Assembly (NCBI GenBank): GCA_018400515.1
Contig: JAGYMR010000190.1
Coordinates: 1-5,577 of the forward strand
Direction of reading: 5' to 3'
Length of the DNA stretch: 5,577 bases
DNA from: Tangfeifania sp.
GTDB lineage: Bacteria > Bacteroidota > Bacteroidia > Bacteroidales > Prolixibacteraceae
The position numbers and the translations under genes were made by a program. Positions 1 to 5,577 of this stretch are shown one piece after another. How positions within the stretch are numbered: position 1 is the first letter of the stretch; every line of letters starts with the position of its first letter. Under the pieces are notes generated by a model that searched no databases, was not told the DNA's origin, and was given only the letters and a program-made list of their open reading frames with translations.

Positions 1-28
1 TTTAATGAAAATCAATAAATAACCAGTG

Positions 29-361
29 ATGAAGAAAGAGACTAAAAATATCCTGGCGGGTTTTTTTGCGGGGGCGGCAGCCGGTATTATAACCGGCATT
101 TTACTGGCCCCTGCAAAGGGCTCCGAAACCCGGGAGAAGATTTCGGAAAAAGCCCAAAGTGCTTCAGACGATATTTCGAAAACGTTTGCTGAGAAAGTGG
201 AGGAGTTAAAACAGCACCTGAACAAAGTGGTGATTGATATGCTTGAGAAGGTAAAATCAACGGCAGAAAAAATAACCCTGACTACTTCCCGGGAAAAAGG
301 GGAAGAAGGGGCTGCAGCGGTGAACGAAAAAGAGACAAAAAATTCAGAAGACACCCATTAA
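29..361 (+). CDS. YtxH domain-containing small membrane-anchored protein
   Basis: The predicted protein has 110 residues. After a short basic N-terminus (MKKETKN) comes one hydrophobic, Gly/Ala-rich segment at about residues 8-27 with small-residue spacing (AGFFAGAAAGIITG). It is followed directly by LLAPAKGSETREKI, the typical YtxH-family signature of 'LLAP, small/Gly, ETR'. The rest is charged and probably helical (about 35-80), with a Glu/Lys-rich low-complexity tail. I infer a single-pass membrane protein with a soluble helical tail. YtxH proteins are widespread and often linked to general stress, but their biochemical role is not settled. A GTG codon at 26 lies immediately before the ATG at 29 in the same frame; I chose the ATG, which changes the protein by one residue. 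The region before the start is A-rich with no clear Shine-Dalgarno. The stop codon lies inside the 3' end of the convergent HAD gene. The upstream neighbour is outside the window. Confidence 0.88.
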   Translation: MKKETKNILAGFFAGAAAGIITGILLAPAKGSETREKISEKAQSASDDISKTFAEKVEELKQHLNKVVIDMLEKVKSTAEKITLTTSREKGEEGAAAVNEKETKNSEDTH

Positions 362-1027
362 TTGGCTGAAGTCACTGATGATCCAATCGGCTTCCGACTG
401 ATTTTGAAATTCGGACCCCGGACCTGCAAAGGCGATACAAGAAATGCGGGCCCGTTTTGCTGCTTTGATGCCGTTGGCGGAATCTTCTATGACCAGACAA
501 TTTTCAGGAAGCACCTTCATTTTTTTTGCGGCCAGCAAAAATATCGCCGGATCTGGTTTGCTGGCAATGCCCATTCTGCTGTCAACCACCAATTCAAAAT
601 ATTTTTCCAATCCTGTCTTTTTAAGAATGGCATCAATGGCATCAGGGAACGATGAGGAAGCAACCGCGAGGCGGATTCCTTTCGCTTTAAGCTTTATGAT
701 CAGGGGCTCAACTCCGGGCATCGGATCCATTTTTTTTAGTGCGTTGAAACAGGATGTGACCAGGGCATTGGTCATTTCAAAGAGTTCTTCCACCGGTTGA
801 TCAAGGCCGTGTTTATCTTTGATTAATTGCCACATCCGGTCGGTAGCAGTGCCTTGGTAAGTCTGGTGTTCCTTTTCGGATATTTCCAGGCCCAGTTGCC
901 TGAAAAGCTTCTTTTCCACCCTTTTATAAAAGGACTCAGAATCCACCAGCACCCCGTCCATATCGAAAATTACTGCCTCGAAGGAAGGGAGGTGGGGGGA
1001 GCGGTTTGTTGGGCTTTTTCTCTTCAA
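344..1027 (-). CDS. HAD-superfamily hydrolase (beta-phosphoglucomutase-like subfamily, probable phosphatase)
   Basis: The 227-residue protein is a cytoplasmic HAD hydrolase of normal length with all four motifs. Motif I is FDMDGVLVDSE, with nucleophile Asp22 and acid/base Asp24. A helical C1-type cap spans about residues 31-105. Motif II is AVASSS with Ser124, motif III is SKPDP with Lys157, and motif IV is VIEDSANGI with Glu181 and Asp182 for Mg2+ binding. The family cleaves phosphate esters through an aspartyl-phosphate. Aligning motif I with beta-phosphoglucomutase places Tyr34 where that mutase has its cap-linker His20, so I favour a phosphatase over a mutase; the substrate is unknown. 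There is no ATG before the one inside motif I. The frame is closed by a stop at 1037-1039, leaving TTG at 1025-1027 as the best start. An ATG at 1053-1055 in another frame could be the true start if the G run at 994-999 holds one extra base. The gene lies 82 bases downstream of the peptidase on the same strand and may be co-transcribed. Confidence 0.9.
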   Translation of the reverse strand: MKRKSPTNRSPHLPSFEAVIFDMDGVLVDSESFYKRVEKKLFRQLGLEISEKEHQTYQGTATDRMWQLIKDKHGLDQPVEELFEMTNALVTSCFNALKKMDPMPGVEPLIIKLKAKGIRLAVASSSFPDAIDAILKKTGLEKYFELVVDSRMGIASKPDPAIFLLAAKKMKVLPENCLVIEDSANGIKAAKRARISCIAFAGPGSEFQNQSEADWIISDFSQLMGVF

Positions 1028-1065
1028 AGAAATTATTTATTTTTTGATGTTCCATGGGGCTGTCC

Positions 1066-1098
1066 CGGAATGATTCCGTTTCAGCAACAGGGAATTCC
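1066..1098. repeat. Pair of palindromes sharing a GGAAT/ATTCC half-site
   Basis: The gap between the peptidase stop and the HAD start holds CGGAATGATTCCG (1066-1078), a perfect 6+1+6 inverted repeat, and GGAATTCC (1091-1098), an eight-base palindrome. In addition, CCGGAAT at 1065-1071 pairs with ATTCCGG at 1094-1100, so a larger stem could also form. There is no T tract after it in the leftward direction, so it is not a typical rho-independent terminator. It could be a weak RNA hairpin, a protein-binding site or chance. Confidence 0.35.
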
Positions 1099-1109
1099 GG
1101 CAAAGAAAT

Positions 1110-3350
1110 TTATTTTAACCAGGTTTTCAGAAAGTCGGTCATTCTGGTGTAGAGGTGCATGGTGGTATTTCCCCCGCTGATGCCATGGGTCCGGTTGGTA
1201 TAGATGGCCATATCGAACTGAATGCCCTCCTGGACCAGTTTTTCGGTGAACTCATAAGTGTTTTGGGCATGCACATTATCGTCGGCCGAACCATGGACAA
1301 TGAGCAGCCTTCCTTTAATGTCACCCGCATGGGTGAGGGGGGAGTTCTCGTCGTATCCCTCCGGATTTTCCTGTGGGGTACGCATGTAGCGCTCCGTGTA
1401 AATGGTGTCGTAAAACCGCCAGTTGGTAACCGGTGCCACGGCGATCCCTGTTTTAAAAAGCGCGCCTCCCTTCTCCATCGACAGGAGCGTCATGAAGCCG
1501 CCGTAACTCCAGCCAAATATTCCGATGTTCGCTGCATCGACATAAGGCAGGGAGCCCAGGTATTTGGCCGTTTCCACCATATCTTCCGATTCGTATTTCC
1601 CCAGCTGGCGGTAGGTGACCTTCCGGAAATCTTCTCCCCGCGCTGCTGTCCCGCGGGGATCCACAGAAACAACGAGGAACCCTTCCTGGGCAAGGTAATG
1701 GTTCCATTTTATTCCTCCCCACGAATCACGGACGCTTTGTGAATTGGGTCCGCTGTACTGGGTGATCAGAACCGGATACGTTTTGTTTTTATCAAAATTC
1801 ACGGGATAGATCATGTAACCATTCAGCTGAACATCTTCCGAAGTGGTAAACGAAAAAAATTGTTTTTCAGGAACCGCGTAGTTGGCAAGCCTTTTTTGAA
1901 GAAAGGTATTGTCCTGGAGGGTGCGGATCTTCTGGTTGTGTTTTTCGTCGTCCTTAAAAATGCGGATCCGTTTCTTTGTTTTGTTCTCATAGATGGAGAC
2001 CAGCGGCGGCTGCTTGCTGCTGCTGTAATGGTTCACGTAATAACTGAAGCCGGCACTGAATTCGGCCCGGTTCGTCCCCCGGAGAGTGGATAGTTTTCCT
2101 TTTTTTTCCCCGTCCTTGCTGGTGTAATAAACTTCACGGCACAAGGGGGATTCCCCGGCCGCCTGGTAGTAGAACAACTCCTCCTCCGGGTCGTATCCAT
2201 AAAAAGCGGTTACATCAAAATCTCCCGATGTGAGTTGTCCCTGCAAAAATCCCAGCCGGTCGTACAGGTAGAGATGCGACCAGCCATCGCGTTCGCTGGT
2301 GATGACGAAGCGACCGTCGTCGAGGTAAGTAAAAGCATCCAGGAATGCTTCGGAGATGTACCGGTCGTTTTTTTCGGTTAGGATGGGTTTGGAATCCCCC
2401 GTGTACGGATTGGCATATAAAATGTCAAGCTGGTTTTGATGCCGGTTCATCCGCATGAGAACCAGGTCTTCCCCGTCCGGGGTCCATTTCAGCCGGGGAA
2501 TATAAAAATCTTTCATTTCCCCCAGATCCACATCGATTGTTTTCCGGGAGTATAGTTCATACGTTTTTACCGAGACATCCGAATTTTTTTCTCCGGCTTT
2601 GGGATATTTGAAGGTTTTTTCGCCGGGATAGGGAGTGTTCTCCTCCCGGGTGGGGTGTTCCCCTGCATAAAGGGTCATGCTGTATTCCGGCACTTCGGTT
2701 TCGTCAAACCGGATGAATGCCAGAAATTCGCTGTCGGGCGACCACCAGAATGCTTTGTTGAACCCAAACTCCTCTTCATACACCCAGTCGGGGACCCCGT
2801 TGATGATCCTGTTCTCCTCGCCGTCGTAAGTTATCTGGCTTTCACTGCCAAATTTCAGGTTTTTTATAAACAGATTATTAGCACGGACAAAGGCCACCCT
2901 TTCCCCGTCGGGTGAGAATGTAGCCTGCTGCTGCGGTCCGTTTTCAGACAGCGGGGTTAACTCTTCGGTGACCGAATTCCAGATGTAATAAACGGCCGAA
3001 TAAGAGTAGCGGTAGATGGGCTTTTTCTCCGTGGTTAAAAGTATTTTGGTCTCATCATCGCTAAAGGTATAGTCGGAGAAAGTGCTGACGGGAGCATCTT
3101 CAATGGCGGTGATATCAAACAAAACCGTTGTTTCCTCCCCGTTGCTGTAGCTGTTCTTAATGATTTTGGTGCCGTTCTCCAGGGTGGTGTAGTGCTCCCC
3201 GTCGTTCATCGTTTGGAGCCCGCTGACCGACCTGGCCTGAAAGGTGCCTTTCTCAAAAATATCTTCGAGGGTGATCTTTTCGCCCGGACGGGCATTCATC
3301 GTTAATGTGACAACAGTAGTCAGTAAAAAAAGCAGAACCGGTCGTTTCAT
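1110..3350 (-). CDS. Exported S9B prolyl dipeptidyl peptidase (DPP IV-like)
   Basis: The 746-residue serine peptidase is predicted to release X-Pro (or X-Ala) dipeptides from peptide N-termini in the periplasm or cell envelope. It begins with a signal peptide (MKRPVLLFLLTTVVTLTMNA, likely cut near residue 20) without a lipobox Cys. A beta-propeller domain (about 30-490) contains DWVYEEEF, whose Glu193 and Glu194 match the pair that holds the free N-terminus in human DPP4. The C-terminal alpha/beta-hydrolase domain (about 495-746) has Tyr532 (QYSGP, oxyanion), nucleophile Ser615 in GWSYGG, Asp690 with Asn692 in HGSADDNVH, and His722 in THGI. Tyr647, Tyr651 and Arg654 in FYDTIYTERYM match the proline pocket. 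Length fits the family. The open frame continues 24 codons upstream to an ATG at 3422, but the signal peptide is N-terminal only from the ATG at 3348-3350. AAAGGA directly abuts that ATG, too close for a standard Shine-Dalgarno. The related prolyl tripeptidyl peptidase is less likely given the double-Glu motif. Confidence 0.95.
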   Translation of the reverse strand: MKRPVLLFLLTTVVTLTMNARPGEKITLEDIFEKGTFQARSVSGLQTMNDGEHYTTLENGTKIIKNSYSNGEETTVLFDITAIEDAPVSTFSDYTFSDDETKILLTTEKKPIYRYSYSAVYYIWNSVTEELTPLSENGPQQQATFSPDGERVAFVRANNLFIKNLKFGSESQITYDGEENRIINGVPDWVYEEEFGFNKAFWWSPDSEFLAFIRFDETEVPEYSMTLYAGEHPTREENTPYPGEKTFKYPKAGEKNSDVSVKTYELYSRKTIDVDLGEMKDFYIPRLKWTPDGEDLVLMRMNRHQNQLDILYANPYTGDSKPILTEKNDRYISEAFLDAFTYLDDGRFVITSERDGWSHLYLYDRLGFLQGQLTSGDFDVTAFYGYDPEEELFYYQAAGESPLCREVYYTSKDGEKKGKLSTLRGTNRAEFSAGFSYYVNHYSSSKQPPLVSIYENKTKKRIRIFKDDEKHNQKIRTLQDNTFLQKRLANYAVPEKQFFSFTTSEDVQLNGYMIYPVNFDKNKTYPVLITQYSGPNSQSVRDSWGGIKWNHYLAQEGFLVVSVDPRGTAARGEDFRKVTYRQLGKYESEDMVETAKYLGSLPYVDAANIGIFGWSYGGFMTLLSMEKGGALFKTGIAVAPVTNWRFYDTIYTERYMRTPQENPEGYDENSPLTHAGDIKGRLLIVHGSADDNVHAQNTYEFTEKLVQEGIQFDMAIYTNRTHGISGGNTTMHLYTRMTDFLKTWLK

Positions 3351-3478
3351 TCCTTTATATTTTAATTTTTTTTCATGATACCTTATGGAACGCCACAGGA
3401 ATATCCCATATGAACAGCGCACTCCCTCATTTTCATCCGGGTCCCGGGCGATCCGTTTTTTATTTATTAAACACTTAA

Positions 3479-3486
3479 CAAAAGTA
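3479..3486 (-). promoter_or_regulatory. Candidate -7 promoter element for the leftward peptidase gene
   Basis: Read on the minus strand this octamer is TACTTTTG, an exact match to TAnnTTTG. It would start a leftward transcript near 3472 and leave an untranslated leader of about 120 bases before the peptidase ATG at 3350. No convincing -33 TTTG lies about 20 bases upstream; only a T-rich stretch is present. An octamer with two free positions can occur by chance in AT-rich sequence, so this is tentative. Confidence 0.3.
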
Positions 3487-3730
3487 AAAATTGTTGAATG
3501 ATGGAAAAATTATCCCGGGGTTTTCTTAACCTGATGAAGGCTCCACAGGCTATTTCCGGTGCATTAAGGGCGTTTCCCGTGGATTGAACCGGTCGGGACT
3601 GAAAAACCGGGGAAAAGATCCTGTCATTGTTTTAGCTCATTTGGGGGGGGGTGCCTGAACAAATCTTTCCGGTAAATGGTTAAATTTTAAAACCTAAAAG
3701 GCTTGACCGTGGATTTTTTGAATGATTCAT

Positions 3731-3738
3731 TATCTTTG
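3731..3738 (+). promoter_or_regulatory. Putative Bacteroidota -7 promoter element of thrS
   Basis: TATCTTTG matches the Bacteroides -7 consensus TAnnTTTG exactly and lies 29 bases before the thrS ATG. It would put the transcript start near 3744-3746 and give a short, A-rich leader of about 23 bases containing AATAAAAA. The -33 element is not clear: TTTG at 3717-3720 is only 10 bases upstream, and the TTG at 3703-3705 is 25 bases upstream, against a usual gap of about 19-21. This call assumes the host is a member of the Bacteroidota. Confidence 0.5.
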
Positions 3739-3767
3739 CAGATCTTAAACAGACAATAAAAACGGCA

Positions 3768-5577
3768 ATGATAAAAATTACACTTCCTGATAACAGTGTA
3801 AAAGAATTTGAAGGGGCCGTCACCGGACTGGAAATTGCACGATCGATTTCAAACCGGCTGGCGAAAGATGTCCTTTCGGTTTCGGTCGACGGGGAGGTCC
3901 GGGACCTTACCCGCAAAATTGACAGGGATGCCTCTGTGAAGCTTCATACCTGGGAAGACCGGCAAGGGAAGGAAGCTTTCTGGCACTCTTCCGCCCATTT
4001 GATGGCAGAAGCCATCGAGTATTTTTATCCCGGAACCAAATTCGGGATCGGCCCGACGGTCGATAACGGATTTTATTACGACATTGATTTACCCGGCGGA
4101 CAGCAGCTCTCGGAGAAAGACCTTCAAAAGATCGAACAGAAAATGCTGGAACTGGCCCGTCAAAAAAATCCCATTGTCCGGAAAGAGATCTCCAAGGCAG
4201 ATGCCATGGCCATGTTCAGGGCCAAAAACGATGAGTTGAAACAGGAGCTGATCGGTGAACTGGAAGACGGTACCATTACCCTTTATGAGCAGGGGAATTT
4301 CACCGATCTTTGCCGCGGTCCCCATCTTCCCGACACGGGCTACATTAAAGCGATCAAACTGACCTCTCTGGCCGGTGCTTATTGGCGGGGCGATGAAAAG
4401 AACCGGATGCTGACCCGCGTTTACGGGATCACATTCCCCAAACAGAAGATGTTGCAGGAGTACCTTGAAATGCTCGAGGAGGCCAAAAAGCGCGATCACC
4501 GGAAAATCGGCAAAGAGATGGAACTGTTTGCCTTTTCGGAGGCGGTGGGACAGGGATTGCCCCTTTGGTTGCCAAAAGGAGCCCAGTTGCGCTCATTGCT
4601 GGAAGATTTCCTTAAAAAGGTGCAGAAAAAGTATGGATACGACCAGGTGATTACTCCCCATATTGGTGATGTCCGGTTGTACAAAACGTCGGGTCACTTT
4701 CAGAAGTACGGGAAAGACTCTTTTCAAACCATCAGCACACCCGCTGAAGGGGAAGAGTACATGCTTAAACCCATGAACTGCCCCCACCATTGTGAGATCT
4801 ACAAAGTGAAGCCCCACTCTTACAAGGATCTGCCGGTCCGGATGGCCGAATTCGGGACTGTTTACCGTTACGAGCAAAGTGGTGAATTGCATGGCCTTAC
4901 GCGGGTGCGTGGTTTTACCCAGGACGATGCCCATATTTTTTGCCGGCCCGATCAGTTGAAAGAGGAGTTCAAGAAGGTCATCGATATCATTTTTATCATT
5001 TTTAAGGCCCTTCATTTTGAAGACTATACCGCTCAGATCTCTCTCCGGGATCCGGGGAATATGGATAAATATATCGGTAACGCCGAAAACTGGGATAAAG
5101 CAGAAAAAGCCATCATTGAGGCATGTGAGGAGAAAGGGCTTCCAACAACCACCGAAAAAGGGGAAGCTGCCTTTTACGGTCCCAAGCTTGATTTCATGAT
5201 CAAGGATGCTTTGGGACGAAGCTGGCAGCTGGGAACCATTCAGGTGGACTATAACCTGCCGGAGCGGTTCAATCTCGAGTATATCGGTGCAGATGACAAA
5301 CGTTACCAGCCGGTGATGATCCACCGGGCCCCGTTCGGATCGATGGAACGTTTTGTGGCTGTGTTGATTGAACACACCGCCGGGAAATTCCCGCTGTGGC
5401 TCGCGGTGGAGCAGGCAGTGGTTTTGCCGATCAGTGAAAAATATAATGAATATGCTGAAAAAGTTTCAAATATTCTAAATATTTCCGATATTCGCACCGT
5501 CGTTGATGATCGTAATGAGAAGATTGGTAGAAAGATACGTGACAACGAACTGAAACGTATTCCCTATTTGCTGATCG
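3768..5577 (+). CDS. thrS: Threonyl-tRNA synthetase, 3' end beyond the window
   Basis: The frame is open from the ATG at 3768 to the window edge: 603 codons plus one base, and about 40 residues short of the usual 640-650. The enzyme charges tRNA-Thr with threonine in the cytoplasm and hydrolyses mischarged Ser-tRNA-Thr. The TGS domain spans about residues 1-62. The editing domain carries HSSAH (His73, His77) and CRGPH (Cys182, His186), at the same numbers as in E. coli ThrRS. The class II core (about 245-540) carries the zinc ligands Cys338 (MNCPHH), His389 (QDDAH) and His519 (MIHRAPFG), motif 2 within [18 protein letters not shown], and motif 3 Arg528 in GSMERF. The anticodon-binding domain starts near residue 545 and is cut off. 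All expected active-site and editing residues are present, so the gene looks functional. It is divergent from the peptidase. In many bacteria infC, rpmI and rplT follow thrS, but that region is not visible here. Confidence 0.98.
   Translation, partial: MIKITLPDNSVKEFEGAVTGLEIARSISNRLAKDVLSVSVDGEVRDLTRKIDRDASVKLHTWEDRQGKEAFWHSSAHLMAEAIEYFYPGTKFGIGPTVDNGFYYDIDLPGGQQLSEKDLQKIEQKMLELARQKNPIVRKEISKADAMAMFRAKNDELKQELIGELEDGTITLYEQGNFTDLCRGPHLPDTGYIKAIKLTSLAGAYWRGDEKNRMLTRVYGITFPKQKMLQEYLEMLEEAKKRDHRKIGKEMELFAFSEAVGQGLPLWLPKGAQLRSLLEDFLKKVQKKYGYDQVITPHIGDVRLYKTSGHFQKYGKDSFQTISTPAEGEEYMLKPMNCPHHCEIYKVKPHSYKDLPVRMAEFGTVYRYEQSGELHGLTRVRGFTQDDAHIFCRPDQLKEEFKKVIDIIFIIFKALHFEDYTAQISLRDPGNMDKYIGNAENWDKAEKAIIEACEEKGLPTTTEKGEAAFYGPKLDFMIKDALGRSWQLGTIQVDYNLPERFNLEYIGADDKRYQPVMIHRAPFGSMERFVAVLIEHTAGKFPLWLAVEQAVVLPISEKYNEYAEKVSNILNISDIRTVVDDRNEKIGRKIRDNELKRIPYLLI

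Larger units (their letters stand above)
3351..3767. other. Divergent intergenic region without a credible gene
   Basis: These 417 bases separate the peptidase start from the thrS start. I see no protein-coding ORF with family features, no tRNA and no clear rho-independent terminator. The region holds AT-rich stretches next to each gene, the two promoter-like octamers listed separately, a GC-richer middle with a weak five-base inverted repeat (CCGGT at 3589-3593 with ACCGG at 3606-3610), and a run of nine G at 3643-3651. It most likely carries the divergent promoters and leaders. Its length leaves room for a small RNA, but nothing in the sequence specifically shows one. Confidence 0.6.

Noticed and set aside
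5..22. Tiny frame ATG AAA ATC AAT AAA TAA just before the YtxH gene
   Set aside because: It is only five codons long. It may be the tail of an upstream gene whose start is outside the window, and nothing decides this.
1155..1742. Rightward open frame of 195 codons opposite the peptidase C-terminal domain
   Set aside because: It is antisense to the catalytic domain of the S9B peptidase. It shows no family motifs, and its length is explained by the codon bias of the peptidase gene.
3581..3590. GGTTCAATCC on the minus strand, resembling a tRNA T-loop
   Set aside because: The flanking bases do not form a five-base-pair T stem, and no acceptor, D or anticodon arm can be folded around it.
3589..3610. 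Inverted repeat CCGGT...ACCGG as a terminator
   Set aside because: The stem is only five bases with a 12-base loop and no following T tract. It also sits between divergent genes, where no gene ends.
3703..3738. TTGACC with TATCTT as a sigma70-type -35/-10 pair for thrS
   Set aside because: The gap between the two boxes is 22 bases, too long for a sigma70-type promoter. Only the TAnnTTTG octamer is kept.
4593..5375. Long leftward open frame of 260 codons opposite thrS
   Set aside because: It lies entirely antisense to thrS, whose own frame contains all conserved synthetase motifs. The predicted antisense protein has no recognisable domain or coherent composition, so it is a shadow of a well-conserved gene.

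Overview
This window looks like an ordinary chromosomal stretch from a member of the Bacteroidota, most likely a Bacteroidales/Marinilabiliales-type organism. Three things suggest this: an exported dipeptidyl-peptidase IV of the type common in that phylum, an octamer matching the Bacteroides -7 promoter consensus TAnnTTTG just upstream of the threonyl-tRNA synthetase gene, and A-rich start regions with little sign of Shine-Dalgarno pairing. The phylum call is an inference; no rRNA or other phylogenetic marker was compared.

Layout. A small YtxH-family membrane-anchored protein is read rightward at 29-361. It runs into the 3' end of a leftward HAD-superfamily phosphatase (344-1027), so the two genes converge and overlap by 18 bases. 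Upstream of the HAD gene on the same strand, after an 82-base gap, is a leftward S9B prolyl dipeptidyl peptidase (DPP IV-like, 1110-3350) with a signal peptide and all recognisable catalytic residues. These two leftward genes could share a transcript. A 417-base gap without a credible gene (3351-3767) separates the peptidase from the divergent, rightward threonyl-tRNA synthetase gene thrS (3768 to the window edge), which is cut off within its C-terminal anticodon-binding domain.

How the genes relate. They do not form an obvious pathway. ThrS is a housekeeping translation enzyme, the peptidase degrades proline-containing peptides in the cell envelope, the HAD enzyme is a cytoplasmic phosphatase of unknown substrate, and the YtxH protein is of unknown or envelope-associated role. 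I found no mobile element, CRISPR array, tRNA, rRNA or defence-like cassette. I did not find a previously undescribed system here. The points most worth checking are the HAD gene's missing ATG start (TTG, or one extra base in a G run), the convergent overlap, and the promoter-like sites in the divergent intergenic region.
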